64,000 nt of DNA from Chloroflexota bacterium (GCA_012729765.1 JAAYCM010000109.1:171098-235097); one strand, 5' to 3'; shown: positions 7,934 through 19,999, numbered from the stretch's first letter. Notes: generated from the sequence alone by a model not told the origin. Translations and numbers: made by a program.

Positions 7934-9727
7934 TTACATCATCTCCGCGACCAGATCGGACAATCCCAACTCTTGCAGCTTGGCGGGCTTGGGGACACCG
8001 TTCTCGTCCCAGCCCCGCCCGCGATAGTACTCGATCAGCATCGGCCCCAGGTGGCTCACCTCACCGGCGCTGTTGCCGGTGGCCGGCTCGTTGAGCAGGC
8101 GCGGCGGCAGCGTGTCATCGGCGCGGGTGAAGCCTTCGCGCAGGTTATACAGCCGCTCCAGGTTCCAGATACGCTCGCCGGTCCGGATCATCTCGCCGGT
8201 CGGGTAGCTGATGCCGGTCAGTGCCGACAGCGCCCGCGCGAAATACTCGTCTGCGACCGCGATATTGGCGAACTTGCACGCCACCAACGAGTCGAGCACG
8301 GCGCTGGAGTTCTGGTTCAGGATCACGTAGCTGGCCTTGCCCTGGACCTGCAAGCGGTCGATCAGCTTGGGCAGGCCGAGCACTTCCGCGCCGAGCATAT
8401 TGCCGCGCATGTGGCAGCCGCCCCGGTTGCTGGTGGCGAAGAGCAGGCCCTGGCCCTGCAGCCCGCGCGGATCGTAGGCCGGCATCTCCAGGTTCTTGAC
8501 GCTCATCGACAGCTCCGGCGCGCCGCAGTTCGCGGCCAGGCGGGCGCTGCCGACGGCCAGCACATCCCCGATGCCGCGCCGGTAGCCGATATCGGTCACT
8601 GTCTGGAGCAGCAGGTCGGCCCGGCCAAAGCGCAGATCGGTATCGAGCAGGCCGCGCTCGGCCAGCTCCATCGCGCAGGCGATAGTCGAGCCGGCGGAGA
8701 TCGTGTCCAGGCCCAGATCGTTGCAGATATAGTTGGCTTCGGTCACGGCTTCGAGGTCGTGAATCTCGCACGCTGCGCCAAATGCCCACGCCGTTTCGTA
8801 CTCCGGCCCTTCGTTCGGTTCCTGGTCGCCGATCTTGGTCTGGCGCGTGCAGGCGATCGGGCAGGCCCAGCAGGCCGGGTTATCGACCAGAATCCTCTCG
8901 GCGATTGCCTCGCCGCTGATGTCCTCGGCGTGGTCGAAATGCGACTGCTGGAAGTTGCGGGTCGGCAGCGCGCCGATCGCGTTGAGGATGTTCATGTTGA
9001 CCGCTGTCCCAAATTCCGGGAAAGCCTGCGACGTGATCGGGTTGGCCTTGAGCATCTTGGTCGCTTCGTACTGCACGAACCGGAAGCGCTCCTTGTCGGC
9101 GAAGTCCACCCGCTCGTTGCCCTCGACCACAATCGCCTTGAGGTTCTTGCTGCCCATCACCGCGCCGGGACCGCCGCGCGCGGCGGCGCGGGTCACGTCG
9201 TTCATGATCGCGGCGAACAGCACCAGGTTTTCGCCTGCCGGGCCGATGCACAGGACGTTGCGCTTGTTCTTGTCCTGGCCCAGTGCCGCCGACGTTTCGG
9301 AGACGGTCTTGCCCCACAGGTGCGCGGCGTCATGCAGTGCCACCCCGTCAGGCTTGATCTCAAGGTAAACCGGCTGGGGCGCCCGGTTTTTGATGATCAG
9401 CGCGTCGTAGCCGGAGCGCTTGAAGCGCATCCCCCAGAAACCGCCCGAATTGGCGTCCAGCACGGTGCCGGTCAGCGGCGACTTGGTGGTGACCGAAAAG
9501 CGGTTGCTGGTCTGAAAGCCGGTCCCGGTCATCGGGCCACCGGCGATAATCAGCACATTTTCCGGCGAGAGGGGATCGACTTCCGGCCCTACCATCTCCC
9601 ACAACAGCCGCGCCCCAAGCCCGCGCCCGCCGATATACTGTCTGGCGATCTCCAGATTCAACGGCTCGGTTCTGATCTCGCTGGTGGCGAGATCGACAAC
9701 TAATACTTTTCCCATCCAGCCATCCAT
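7934..9727 (-). CDS. aor: Tungsten-type aldehyde:ferredoxin oxidoreductase
   Basis: 597 residues, the family's normal length. AORs oxidise aldehydes to carboxylates and reduce ferredoxin using a tungsten bis-pterin and one 4Fe-4S cluster. N-terminal domain: MDGWMGKVLVVDLATSEIRT and IGGRGLGARLLWE. The pterin-binding motif GPAGENLV and the AARGGPGAVMGSKNLKAI segment are intact. Cluster ligands are CWACPIAC near residue 287 and the distal Cys in LVACKFANIA near residue 483. The start is the ATG at 9727 with GAGGAA upstream, not an earlier in-frame ATG. It follows the RhaEW-type gene by 124 bases on the same strand. Inference: physiological substrate is L-lactaldehyde from rhamnose; the family also takes other aldehydes. 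Confidence 0.92.
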   Translation of the reverse strand: MDGWMGKVLVVDLATSEIRTEPLNLEIARQYIGGRGLGARLLWEMVGPEVDPLSPENVLIIAGGPMTGTGFQTSNRFSVTTKSPLTGTVLDANSGGFWGMRFKRSGYDALIIKNRAPQPVYLEIKPDGVALHDAAHLWGKTVSETSAALGQDKNKRNVLCIGPAGENLVLFAAIMNDVTRAAARGGPGAVMGSKNLKAIVVEGNERVDFADKERFRFVQYEATKMLKANPITSQAFPEFGTAVNMNILNAIGALPTRNFQQSHFDHAEDISGEAIAERILVDNPACWACPIACTRQTKIGDQEPNEGPEYETAWAFGAACEIHDLEAVTEANYICNDLGLDTISAGSTIACAMELAERGLLDTDLRFGRADLLLQTVTDIGYRRGIGDVLAVGSARLAANCGAPELSMSVKNLEMPAYDPRGLQGQGLLFATSNRGGCHMRGNMLGAEVLGLPKLIDRLQVQGKASYVILNQNSSAVLDSLVACKFANIAVADEYFARALSALTGISYPTGEMIRTGERIWNLERLYNLREGFTRADDTLPPRLLNEPATGNSAGEVSHLGPMLIEYYRGRGWDENGVPKPAKLQELGLSDLVAEMM

Positions 9728-9851
9728 GCTCGGTTCCTCATAGTGATACGGACTAAAGTTGTGTGCATCGACTGGCACGGCGCGCACCGGCCAGTTGGGT
9801 TATTCAATGTGCAGTCTGCGTTGACGCCGGCTGGCAGGGTGATTCGCCCCT

Positions 9852-11915
<2,064 letters not shown>

Positions 11916-11928
11916 GATACCTTACCCT

Positions 11929-13152
11929 TTAGCCAACCGGATAACCGCCACCGGCGGCGCTGGCGGTCCCGCGCGCGGCGGCAAGCTGACGATCGTAGCC
12001 GCTGGCGCGGTGCGCCGCCAACGGGTCGGTGGGGACGCCTTTTTCTTCGCGCACTTTCGCCAGCAGCGGGCGGACATCGGTGTTGTAGGCGTCCATCAAG
12101 ACATGGTGCGCGCCGAGCACGTCCCCGGCCTGCTGAGCCTGTTTCAGCTCGCCGGAGTTGACGATCAGCGCCCTGGCATACGCGATCTGGCAGTTGATCA
12201 CGCTCAACATCATGCCTTCGAGCTTGGACTCGATGTTGAGGCTCTCGTCGATCATGTAGGCGACGTTAGCGGCCCGGTCGCCCGCCTTGACCAGCTCGTA
12301 ATAGATCGTGAACAGCTCCAGCGGGTCGGCGGTCCCAACGATCAGGTCGTCGTCGGCATACTTGCGCGAGTTGAAATGGAACCCGCCCAGGCGGCCTTCG
12401 TCCACCAGGAAGGCGACGATCTGCGCGATGTTGGTGCCGTGCGCGTGGTGGCCGGTATCGACCAGCACCTCGGCCTGCGGCCCCAGCTTGAGCGCCATCA
12501 TATACGAGGTGCCCCAGTCGGGCAGGTCGGTGCTGTAGAACGCCGGCTCGAAGAATTTGTACTCGATCAGCATCCGGCTGCTTTCGGGCAGGTGCCGGTA
12601 GGTTTCGGCCAGTCCGTGCTCCAGGCGGTGCTTGCGCTCGACCAGGTCGTCCTGGCCGGGGTAGTTCGTGCCGTCGGCCAGCCACACGCTCAGAATATCG
12701 CTGCCCACCGCGCGCATGATCGCGCAGCACTCGACCATATGCGCGATCGCGTTCTCACGCGCCCCGGCGTCCGGGCTGGCGAGCGAGCCGAGCTTGTACT
12801 GGTGCTCCTGAAATACGTTCGGATTCACCGCGCCGATGCGAATCCCGGCGGCCTCGGCCTGTTGGCGGAAGGCGGCGTAATCGTCGGTCTTGTCCCAGGG
12901 GATATGGATCGCCATCGACGGCGCAACGCCGGTCATTTTGTGCACGTAGGCCGCGTCCGCGATCTTCTCCTGCACGGTGCGAGCTGCGCCCGGCCAGGGG
13001 AAAGTCTGAAAGCGCGTGCCGCTGTTGGCGTAGCCCCACGACGGGGTTTCAATCGCCTGCACGTGCAGTTTGGCCTTCACCGCCTCAACATCGATGCCGC
13101 GCGCGGTGAGCTGCTCGGCCAACAACTCATAAGCCTTCACATAATCAGACAT
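11929..13152 (-). CDS. rhaI: L-rhamnose isomerase (RhaI, TIM-barrel type)
   Basis: 407 residues, converting L-rhamnose to L-rhamnulose. It resembles the Pseudomonas-type RhaI rather than enteric RhaA. Metal and substrate motifs: [56 protein letters not shown] and [18 protein letters not shown]. Start ATG at 13152. It heads the catabolic half of the rha operon, separated from the transporter half by a 380-base gap that carries a MITE-like repeat. Confidence 0.93.
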   Translation of the reverse strand: MSDYVKAYELLAEQLTARGIDVEAVKAKLHVQAIETPSWGYANSGTRFQTFPWPGAARTVQEKIADAAYVHKMTGVAPSMAIHIPWDKTDDYAAFRQQAEAAGIRIGAVNPNVFQEHQYKLGSLASPDAGARENAIAHMVECCAIMRAVGSDILSVWLADGTNYPGQDDLVERKHRLEHGLAETYRHLPESSRMLIEYKFFEPAFYSTDLPDWGTSYMMALKLGPQAEVLVDTGHHAHGTNIAQIVAFLVDEGRLGGFHFNSRKYADDDLIVGTADPLELFTIYYELVKAGDRAANVAYMIDESLNIESKLEGMMLSVINCQIAYARALIVNSGELKQAQQAGDVLGAHHVLMDAYNTDVRPLLAKVREEKGVPTDPLAAHRASGYDRQLAAARGTASAAGGGYPVG

Positions 13153-13235
13153 GGAGCCATATCCTCTTTGAGATGTACATGGAAAACCATTAACCCGACT
13201 GACCCATAAAGACTATTTGGGATACTGCAAAAATA

Positions 13236-13415
13236 GGTAGTGGTGAAGTTTTGACTGAAGCTTGTTTTGCCCCCATCCTAAATCCTTCCCCCACAAGGTG
13301 GGAAGGACTTGAAAAGTGCCACCGGTCTCCCCTTCCCTCCGCGTAGCAGTGGGGAAGGGGTCGGGGGATGGGGGGCAACTGAACAGCCGCTATCAGTCAA
13401 TTGTTCGTCACTACC
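13236..13415 (-). repeat. MITE-like repeat, complete copy (copy A) inside the rha operon
   Basis: 180-bp element with imperfect inverted ends: GGTAGTGGTGAA...TTGACTGAAGC at the left and the complement of GGTAGTGACGAA...TTGACTGATAGC at the right. Inside are a GCCCCCATCC/GGATGGGGGGC outer stem and two inner hairpins (CCTTCCC/GGGAAGG and CCCCTTCCC/GGGGAAGGGG). It is the reverse orientation of copies at 35376, 44135, 44922 and 63818. It has no coding capacity and no clear target duplication. It sits between the binding-protein gene and rhaI, so it is transcribed with the operon and could terminate or process the message. Confidence 0.75.
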
Positions 13416-13495
13416 CAAGAATAATCGCTGGTAGAGACTGTTGTGTGTGAGCCAAAGGTATTTTTCAGGGCAGCGGCCCCCCGGCCCGGTTGCCC

Positions 13496-13516
13496 AGACC
13501 GGAGAGCCGCCGGTCT
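13496..13516 (-). terminator. Hairpin after the sugar-binding protein gene
   Basis: Perfect 7-bp stem AGACCGG / CCGGTCT, 17 bases after the stop of the binding-protein gene. No T-run in the transcribed direction, so it probably stabilises the binding-protein mRNA rather than ending it, as is common in ABC operons. Confidence 0.4.
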
Positions 13517-13532
13517 TTCGAACAGGCTCGAC

Positions 13533-14699
13533 TTAGAAGTCGAAGTCGTTGATATTTTCCTGGGTGAAGACGGTCGGCGGGCCAAGCAGGATTTCGCTGC
13601 CGTTGATCACCGGCAGGGTGCCCAGACGCCCGGCTTCCACTTCGGTCGCGCCCGGCAGCAGCTCACCATCGATCACCGCGCGGATCACGTAGGCAGTCGC
13701 GTAGCCCAGGTCGATCGGGTTCCACAGCACAACCTTCGGCGCGCAGCCGTTCTCGATGAACGGGCGCATCTGGTTCGGGGTGGAGATACCCACCGTGATC
13801 GTCTGATCGCAGACACCCATCTGGGTCAGCGCGTCGGCGGCGCCAGGGCCAGCCACGCTCGACATGGCGAAGATACCGTCCAGGTCCTCACCGTACTTGT
13901 TCACCAGTTCCTGAGCGCGCTGGAAGGCGAGCTGCTGGTCCTCTTCGGACGGAACGGTTTCGAGCCAGTTGAGGTCAGGATAGCACTTGTCGGCATAGGC
14001 GAGCATCTCAGAGATCCAGCGGTTCTGGTTGGGGGCGGTCAGCGAGCTGGTGATGATGGCGACACTGCCGTCTGCGCCAACTTCTTCGACCATCGAGTCG
14101 ACCATCGCCTTCGCCATCCCGTTGAAGGTCGCCTGGTTCACAAACCACTCGCGCGCATCCGGCTCGGAGTCGGCGTCGAAGCCGATCACGTGCACACCCT
14201 GCTCCAGGGCGTTGCGCAGCGCGGGCGAGATCGCCACCGGGTCGTTCGACGCAAACGCGATCACGTCGATGCCCTGGGTCACATAGTTCTCGATGAAGGT
14301 AATCTGGTCATCGACGCTGGCCTCGGTCGGGGCGTCGGTGATGATCTCCATGTTGCCCAGTTCTTCAGCGGCCTCGTTCAGGCCCTTGGTCGTCGCGGCA
14401 AAGTAGGCGATGCCGATCAGCTTGGGCAGGTCGAGCACGCGGATGTCCTGGCCGGCGAGGTCTGGCGCATCCACCGGCTGGCCGCCGTTGTATTCCACCA
14501 CCTCTTCGGCTTCTTCGGTCGCAGCCGGCTCTTCCATGGCTTCTTCTTCGCCAGGGCAGGCCAGCGGATTGGTCGGCAGGTCGTCCTGGCCCAGCAGCAT
14601 CCGGCTGGGAGCGTCGTTCGCCGCCTTGAGCGGTGCGGCGAGAACCGGAGTCAGCAGCATAGCCACCAACACCAGCGCAACTACGGACTTTTTCAACAT
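13533..14699 (-). CDS. rhaS: Sugar ABC transporter substrate-binding protein (rhamnose, CUT2 type)
   Basis: 388 residues. Signal peptide MLKKSVVALVLVAMLLTPVLA without a lipobox Cys at the cleavage site, then an acidic E/A-rich linker (EEEAMEEPAATEEAEEVVE) typical of Chloroflexota exported proteins. The type I periplasmic-binding fold follows: GIAYFAATTKGLNEAAEELG, DVIAFASNDPVAISPAL, VHVIGFDAD, TSSLTAPNQNRWI and DLGYATAYVIRAVIDGEL. Its place between rhamnose kinase/ABC genes and rhamnose isomerase makes L-rhamnose the likely ligand. Confidence 0.9.
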   Translation of the reverse strand: MLKKSVVALVLVAMLLTPVLAAPLKAANDAPSRMLLGQDDLPTNPLACPGEEEAMEEPAATEEAEEVVEYNGGQPVDAPDLAGQDIRVLDLPKLIGIAYFAATTKGLNEAAEELGNMEIITDAPTEASVDDQITFIENYVTQGIDVIAFASNDPVAISPALRNALEQGVHVIGFDADSEPDAREWFVNQATFNGMAKAMVDSMVEEVGADGSVAIITSSLTAPNQNRWISEMLAYADKCYPDLNWLETVPSEEDQQLAFQRAQELVNKYGEDLDGIFAMSSVAGPGAADALTQMGVCDQTITVGISTPNQMRPFIENGCAPKVVLWNPIDLGYATAYVIRAVIDGELLPGATEVEAGRLGTLPVINGSEILLGPPTVFTQENINDFDF

Positions 14700-14808
14700 G
14701 ATGTGCCTCTCCTTAACTAAGCGCTATTGTCACTTATCGGGAAGGGACGTTTCTTTCTGCTCTGATCTGGATCACGCCAATCCACTCGCTCGGCGTCAGC
14801 ACCTCCTA

Positions 14809-15798
14809 TCACTGGCGAAAACGCTTCTGTATATAGTTATTAATCAAAATGGAGAGAATCAGCACCACACCGATCACGACGATCGTCGCGTCTCCCTTGA
14901 CGCCGGAGAGCGACAGCCCGTTTTTGAGTAGTTGGAGCAGCACCAGGCCAAGCAGCGTGCCGTGAATCGTGCCGCTGCCGCCCACGATGCTCGTGCCGCC
15001 CAGGACCACCGCCGCGATCACGTCCAGCTCCATGCCGGTCCCGGAGTCGGCGCGCGTCGTGCTCACGCGTGAGGTGAACAGGAACGCCGCCACTGCCGAC
15101 ATGAACCCGGCGAAAACGTAGATAAACAGCAGGTAGCGGTTGACCGGGATGCCGGAGAAGCGCGCGCCGATCTCGTTGTTGCCGATGGCATAGATGCCGC
15201 GTCCGAACGGCGTGCGCGCCAGCAGAATCCAGGCGAAGATCGAGGCGACAATCAGGAACCAGATCTGCGTCGGGATGCCGAGAAAGTCGCGCTGGCCGAA
15301 CTGGAAGAACCAGTCGGGATAGCCGCGCGCCGAGCGCGCCTGGCTGATCCCGTAGGCCATGCCGCGATAGAGCGCCAGCGTCGCCAGCGTCATGATGATC
15401 GGCGGCACCCGGACATAAACGATGAACAGCGCGTTGAGCAGGCCGGAGAGCGTGCCGATCACGATCGAGGCCAGGATTGCTGCTTCGAGTGGGAAACTCT
15501 GCTCCTTCCACAGCCAGCCGAGCATCACGGCGCTGAAGCCGAAGATCGAGCCGACCGAGAGGTCGATTCCGCCGGTGATGATGATGTACGTCATCGGCAG
15601 CGCGATCAGGCCCACTTCGGTCATCAGGCGCGCCTGGTTCAACAGGTTATCGACGGTCAGGAAGTTCTCGGACGTGAACGAGAGCACGATGACCGCGATC
15701 ACCATGATCACGACCAGCACACCTTCCTGACCGAGAAAGGCATTGCGGATCGAAAGCTGAAGATTGCTGCGCTCCTGTGGCGCTTCTTGGGTAGTCAT
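14809..15798 (-). CDS. rhaQ: Sugar ABC transporter permease (RbsC family)
   Basis: 329 residues, about ten membrane helices. RbsC-family signatures: ITGGIDLSVGSIFGFSAV, LNALFIVYVRVPPIIMTLATL, GRGIYAIGNNEIGARFSGIPVNR (EAA-like loop) and ADSGTGMELDVIAAVVLGGTS. It starts 9 bases after the preceding permease gene. Likely forms a heterodimer with that permease in the cytoplasmic membrane. The gap of 109 bases to the binding-protein gene contains nothing I recognise. Confidence 0.9.
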   Translation of the reverse strand: MTTQEAPQERSNLQLSIRNAFLGQEGVLVVIMVIAVIVLSFTSENFLTVDNLLNQARLMTEVGLIALPMTYIIITGGIDLSVGSIFGFSAVMLGWLWKEQSFPLEAAILASIVIGTLSGLLNALFIVYVRVPPIIMTLATLALYRGMAYGISQARSARGYPDWFFQFGQRDFLGIPTQIWFLIVASIFAWILLARTPFGRGIYAIGNNEIGARFSGIPVNRYLLFIYVFAGFMSAVAAFLFTSRVSTTRADSGTGMELDVIAAVVLGGTSIVGGSGTIHGTLLGLVLLQLLKNGLSLSGVKGDATIVVIGVVLILSILINNYIQKRFRQ

Positions 15799-15807
15799 CA
15801 GGCGTTC

Positions 15808-16824
15808 CTACTTTCCGATTGCGGACATCTGGCGGCGGCGGCGGAAGATATCGACCAGCACCGTGAGCAGGATCAAGAGGCCCTGCACTGCCTGGAGCCA
15901 GTAGGCCGACACATTAACGAAGATCATGCCCGACTGGATGGTGCGGATCAGGATCGCGCCGAGCATCGCCCCGATCACCGTGCCGCTGCCGCCCAGGATG
16001 CTCACGCCGCCGATCACCGCCGCGGTGATGATCGTCAGTTCCACGCCCGGTGGGACGGTCGATTGAATGGTAGTGAACTGGGTGGCGAAAAGGATGGTCG
16101 AGATGCCTACCATCAGCCCATTGATGCCGAAAACGGTCATCAGGATGCGCTTCTCGGAGATGCCCGACAGACGCGCCGCCTCACGGTTGCCGCCGACGGC
16201 GTAGATCGCGCGCCCGGTGGCGCTGTAGCGCATCCAGATCGCCATCAGCAGCGTGAGCGCGAACATGAAGTAGATCGGCATCGGGATGCCGAGCGGCTGC
16301 CGCTGCGCGAGGAAGAAACCCTTGGGCAGGTCGTAGATCCACGCGCCGCCGGTCACGAAGATCAGGCCGCCTTTGAGGACGCTCATCATGCCGAGCGTCG
16401 CCACGATGGCCGGGATGCGCAGGTAGGCCACCAGGAAGCCGATGAACAGCTCGATCAGAATGCCGAACACAATCGGCGCGAGCCAGGCCAGCCAGATCGG
16501 GTAGTCGTGGACGGCGAGCTGCCCGGCGATCGTGCCGAGCACGCCGAGCAGCGCGGCAACCGAAATGTCGATGTTGCCGGTGATGATCACGACCGTCATG
16601 CCCAGGGCGGCGACGGCAATATAGGCGCTGTTTGACAGGATACTGAGCAGGTTGCGCTCGGCCCCAAAACGCGGGTTATCGGCGTATACCGCCAGGCTCA
16701 GGAGCACGATGCCCAGCGCGAGAATGAATTCCTGGCTGCCCAGGAAGGCTAGCAGCCCGCGAAGCTGCTGGCCGAGTGGCGTGGCTTCGGATTGCGGCAA
16801 AGGCTTGCTGGTTGTGGCTGTCAT
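15808..16824 (-). CDS. rhaP: Sugar ABC transporter permease (RbsC family)
   Basis: 338 residues, second permease of the transporter. Signatures: IITGNIDISVAALLGVLGTI, LRIPAIVATLGMMSVLKGG, RAIYAVGGNREAARLSGISEKR and PPGVELTIITAAVIGGVS. The ATG overlaps the ATPase stop by four bases (ATGA), showing translational coupling. Confidence 0.9.
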   Translation of the reverse strand: MTATTSKPLPQSEATPLGQQLRGLLAFLGSQEFILALGIVLLSLAVYADNPRFGAERNLLSILSNSAYIAVAALGMTVVIITGNIDISVAALLGVLGTIAGQLAVHDYPIWLAWLAPIVFGILIELFIGFLVAYLRIPAIVATLGMMSVLKGGLIFVTGGAWIYDLPKGFFLAQRQPLGIPMPIYFMFALTLLMAIWMRYSATGRAIYAVGGNREAARLSGISEKRILMTVFGINGLMVGISTILFATQFTTIQSTVPPGVELTIITAAVIGGVSILGGSGTVIGAMLGAILIRTIQSGMIFVNVSAYWLQAVQGLLILLTVLVDIFRRRRQMSAIGK

Positions 16825-18386
16825 TGCTGGCTCATACCTCCCGATACCGGTGTCGGGTCTTGCGAGGGGATGACCGTCGCGTCACCGCTTCCATTTTGTT
16901 CGCTCATCATCGCCGTAGCGACCTTTTCCTGCGTGGCCTCGGCGCGCGAGAACTCGGCGGCGACCTTGCCTTCACGCATCACCACGATCCGGTCACTCAT
17001 GCCCAGGATTTCGGGCATTTCGCTGGAGATCATCAGGACCGCCATCCCCTGCATCGCCAGCTCGCTCATCAGGCGGTGGATTTCGGCCTTCGCGCCCACA
17101 TCGATCCCGCGCGTCGGCTCGTCCATGATCAGGATGCGCGGGCGGCTGGCGAGCCACTTGCCGACGACGACCTTTTGCTGGTTGCCGCCGGAGAGCTTAT
17201 TGACGATTTGCTCGCGGCTGTAGGCGCGGATGCGGAGCTGCTCGATCATCTGCTGGGCCAGCGTTTTCTCGGCGTTGCGATCCACAAACGGCCCCTGCGT
17301 TAGCGAGCGCAGCACGGCCAGGGTAAGGTTCTCCTGCACGGTCATCTGCCGGATCAAGCCCTGGCTGCCGCGCTCCTCAGGCACATAGGCGATGCCCAGC
17401 CGCATCGCGTCGCCGGGGTGGTTGATTTTCACGCGCTTGCCGTCGATCAAAACCTGGCCGGACTTGGCCGGCGAGATGCCAAAGATCACCTGGGCCAGCT
17501 CGCTGCGGCCCGACCCGATCAGCCCGGCCAGTCCCACGATCTCGCCCGCGTGAACGGTCAGGTCCACGCCCAGGGTGAACGGCTTGCGCCACAGATTACG
17601 CACTGCGAGCACCGGCGCGCCGATTTCGGTTTCGAGTTTGGGGAACAGGTTATCGACCGTGCGCCCGACCATCATGCTGATCAGCTCGCCTTCGGTCGTC
17701 TCCGCCACCTGTTTCGTGCCGATATACTGGCCGTCGCGCAGCACGGTTACGCGATTTGCCAGGGTGAAGATCTCTTGCAGGCGGTGGCTGATATAGATGA
17801 TGGCGACGTTGCGCTCTTGCAGCAGGCGCACGATCTTGAAAAGCTGCTCCACGTCGGACTCGGTCAGCGCGGCGGTCGGCTCGTCCATGATCAGAATACG
17901 CGCGTTGCGCGAGAGCGCTTTGGCGATCTCGACGCGCTGCTGGTTGCCCACGCTGAGCATCCCGACCTTGCGGTTGACGTCCAGATCGTAGATTTCGAGC
18001 GAGTGCAAAATCTCGCGCGCCTGCTGGCGCATCATCGGCCAGTCTACCGCCCCAAAACGGCGGCGCGGCAGGTGGCCCGTGAAGATATTCTCGGCCACCG
18101 AGAGATCGCGGTACAGGCTCAGCTCCTGATAGATGGTCGCGATTCCGGCCTGTTGGGCTTCGCGCGGGCTGTTGAACTGGACCTCTCCCTGGCCTTCGAG
18201 GTGCATCATGCCCTCGTCGGCGGTGTACACCCCGGAGATGATCTTAATCAGTGTGGACTTGCCCGCGCCGTTTTCCCCGACGATGGCATGGACTTCACCC
18301 GGCAGAATGTCGAAGTGAACATCGTCCAACGCCTGAACGCCGGGAAATTTTTTGGAGATATGGTTCAGTTCAAGAATAGGTTGCAT
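16821..18386 (-). CDS. rhaT: Sugar ABC transporter ATPase with two nucleotide-binding domains (RbsA/RhaT type)
   Basis: 521 residues with two ABC domains. First: VGENGAGKSTLIKIISG, LSVGNQQRVEIAKAL and LIMDEPTAAL. Second: GLIGSGRSELAQVIFG, LSGGNQQKVVVGKWLASRPR and LIMDEPTRGIDVGAK, the degenerate Walker A of the second half being normal for this family. The start is MQPILELNHISKKF at 18386, 16 bases after the rhamnulokinase stop; longer in-frame starts run back into that gene and are not family-like. Powers uptake of rhamnose with the two permeases. Confidence 0.93.
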   Translation of the reverse strand: MQPILELNHISKKFPGVQALDDVHFDILPGEVHAIVGENGAGKSTLIKIISGVYTADEGMMHLEGQGEVQFNSPREAQQAGIATIYQELSLYRDLSVAENIFTGHLPRRRFGAVDWPMMRQQAREILHSLEIYDLDVNRKVGMLSVGNQQRVEIAKALSRNARILIMDEPTAALTESDVEQLFKIVRLLQERNVAIIYISHRLQEIFTLANRVTVLRDGQYIGTKQVAETTEGELISMMVGRTVDNLFPKLETEIGAPVLAVRNLWRKPFTLGVDLTVHAGEIVGLAGLIGSGRSELAQVIFGISPAKSGQVLIDGKRVKINHPGDAMRLGIAYVPEERGSQGLIRQMTVQENLTLAVLRSLTQGPFVDRNAEKTLAQQMIEQLRIRAYSREQIVNKLSGGNQQKVVVGKWLASRPRILIMDEPTRGIDVGAKAEIHRLMSELAMQGMAVLMISSEMPEILGMSDRIVVMREGKVAAEFSRAEATQEKVATAMMSEQNGSGDATVIPSQDPTPVSGGMSQQ

Positions 18387-18402
18387 CTGGCATTCACTCA
18401 AT

Positions 18403-19845
18403 TTAATCCGTGGTAATGATCGGGCGGAAGCGCCGGTACGCGTCTTCCCAGGCTTCCGTGTGTTTTGGCTCAAAGGTGACGGTTTCGATGCTCTGGCTGA
18501 GAATCGCGCGCGCCTGGGCCACGTTTTCAATCTCACCCAGGGCGATCAGTTGGACGATGGCGTTCCCCAACGCGGTCGCCTCATACGGCCCGGCGATCAC
18601 AGTGCGCCCCAGCGAGTCGGCGGTCATCTGGCACAGCAGGGCGTTGCGCGCGCCCCCGCCGATGACGTGCAGCCGGTCGACGGTCCGCCCGCTGAGGCGC
18701 AGCAGGTTGTCGAGCGCGTGGCGATATTTGAGCGCCAGGCTCTCGTAAATCGCGCGCGCAAACTGCCCGACCGTCTCCGGCATGGGCTGGTCGGTCTGGC
18801 GGCAGAAATCCTGGATGCGCGTCAGCATGTCGCCCGGCGCGACGAACATCGGATCGTCGGGATCGATCAGGCTGCGGTACGGCTCAGCTTCGACCGCTGC
18901 CGCCGTCAGATCGTCGTAGCTGTAGTCGGCTCCCTGTTCGCGCCAGTTGGCCCGGCACTGCTGCACGATCCACAGCCCGACCACGTTCTTCAGGAAGCGA
19001 TAGGTGCCCTCTGCGCCGCCCTCGTTGGTGACATTGGCCGCGTAGCTGGCATCGTTGATCACCGGCTCGGTCAGCTCCAGGCCGAGCAGACTCCAGGTGC
19101 CGCTGCTGAGATAGGCATAATTTTGGGTCGTGCTGGGGACGGCTACGACGGCGCTGGCCGTGTCGTGCGAGGTAGGCGCGATAACCGGGATGCCGTTATA
19201 GGTGCCCTTGCGCGTGCCCGGTGGGACGATCTCCGGGAAGATGTGCGTTGGCACACCGAGCGCTTCCAGCGTGTCGAAGTCCCAGGTGTGGGTGCGCGGG
19301 TTGTAACACTGCGAGGTGGTCACATGGGTGAACTCGCACGTCTTGTTGCCCCCCAGCCAGTAGTGGAACAGATCGGGGAAGGTTAGAAATGTAGTCGCGC
19401 ACTCCAGCAGCGGGCTGTGGCGGTGGACCAGGCTCGCAAGCTGGTAGAGCGTGTTGAGCGCCATGAACTGAATCCCGGTGCGCTCGAACACCGTCCGGCG
19501 CGGCACACGCTCGAACACCCATTCCAGCATGCCATCGGTGCGGCTGTCGCGGTAATGGACCGGGTTTGCCAGCAGGCGGCCATCCCGATCCAGCAGGGCG
19601 AAATCGACTCCCCAGGTATCAAGCCCGATGCTGGCTGCGCCGGGCGGCGCGCTGTTGATCCCGCTGGTGATCTCGTTCCACAGCCGGATCACGTCCCAGT
19701 ACAGAGTGTCGTGGATGCAGGCCGGGATGTTGGGAAAACGATGCACTTCGCTCTGATGCAGGCTCTCGCCGTCAAAGCCGACTGCCATCACCCGCCCGGA
19801 TTCGGCGCCCAAATCAACTGCAATAACGTGTTTTTCGCCCATCAT
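18403..19845 (-). CDS. rhaB: Rhamnulokinase
   Basis: 480 residues of the FGGY carbohydrate kinase family. It phosphorylates L-rhamnulose at C1. Features: AVDLGAESGRVMAVGFDG at the N-terminus, GLDTWGVDFALLD, SHDTASAVVAVPS, YLSSGTWSLLGLEL and HVIGGGARNALLCQMTADSLG (adenine-binding). It is the first gene of the rha operon. Two ATGs are adjacent (19845 and 19842) and either could be used. The promoter is about 330 bases upstream with a terminator in between. Confidence 0.95.
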   Translation of the reverse strand: MMGEKHVIAVDLGAESGRVMAVGFDGESLHQSEVHRFPNIPACIHDTLYWDVIRLWNEITSGINSAPPGAASIGLDTWGVDFALLDRDGRLLANPVHYRDSRTDGMLEWVFERVPRRTVFERTGIQFMALNTLYQLASLVHRHSPLLECATTFLTFPDLFHYWLGGNKTCEFTHVTTSQCYNPRTHTWDFDTLEALGVPTHIFPEIVPPGTRKGTYNGIPVIAPTSHDTASAVVAVPSTTQNYAYLSSGTWSLLGLELTEPVINDASYAANVTNEGGAEGTYRFLKNVVGLWIVQQCRANWREQGADYSYDDLTAAAVEAEPYRSLIDPDDPMFVAPGDMLTRIQDFCRQTDQPMPETVGQFARAIYESLALKYRHALDNLLRLSGRTVDRLHVIGGGARNALLCQMTADSLGRTVIAGPYEATALGNAIVQLIALGEIENVAQARAILSQSIETVTFEPKHTEAWEDAYRRFRPIITTD

Positions 19846-19955
19846 AAATGCCGCTCTATAGTGGATACGTTTTCGATCAGTAGCCCGAATGTGCCGGGGA
19901 CGTTTTCCGGCCTGCCGCCAGCCTGGCCGGAGCCGGCGGGATAGGTGAACCGGAC

Positions 19956-19999
19956 AAAAAAGAAGACAGCCGATCGCGGCTCAGGCCGCGCTGCTGTCT
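19956..19999 (-). terminator. Intrinsic terminator in the rha leader (candidate attenuator)
   Basis: On the minus strand an AGACAGC / GCTGTCT lower stem and a GCGGCC-type upper stem (GCCGCG / CGCGGC, 4-base loop) are followed by TC and six T residues. It lies between the rha promoter and rhaB, so transcription must pass it to express the operon. Confidence 0.7.
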
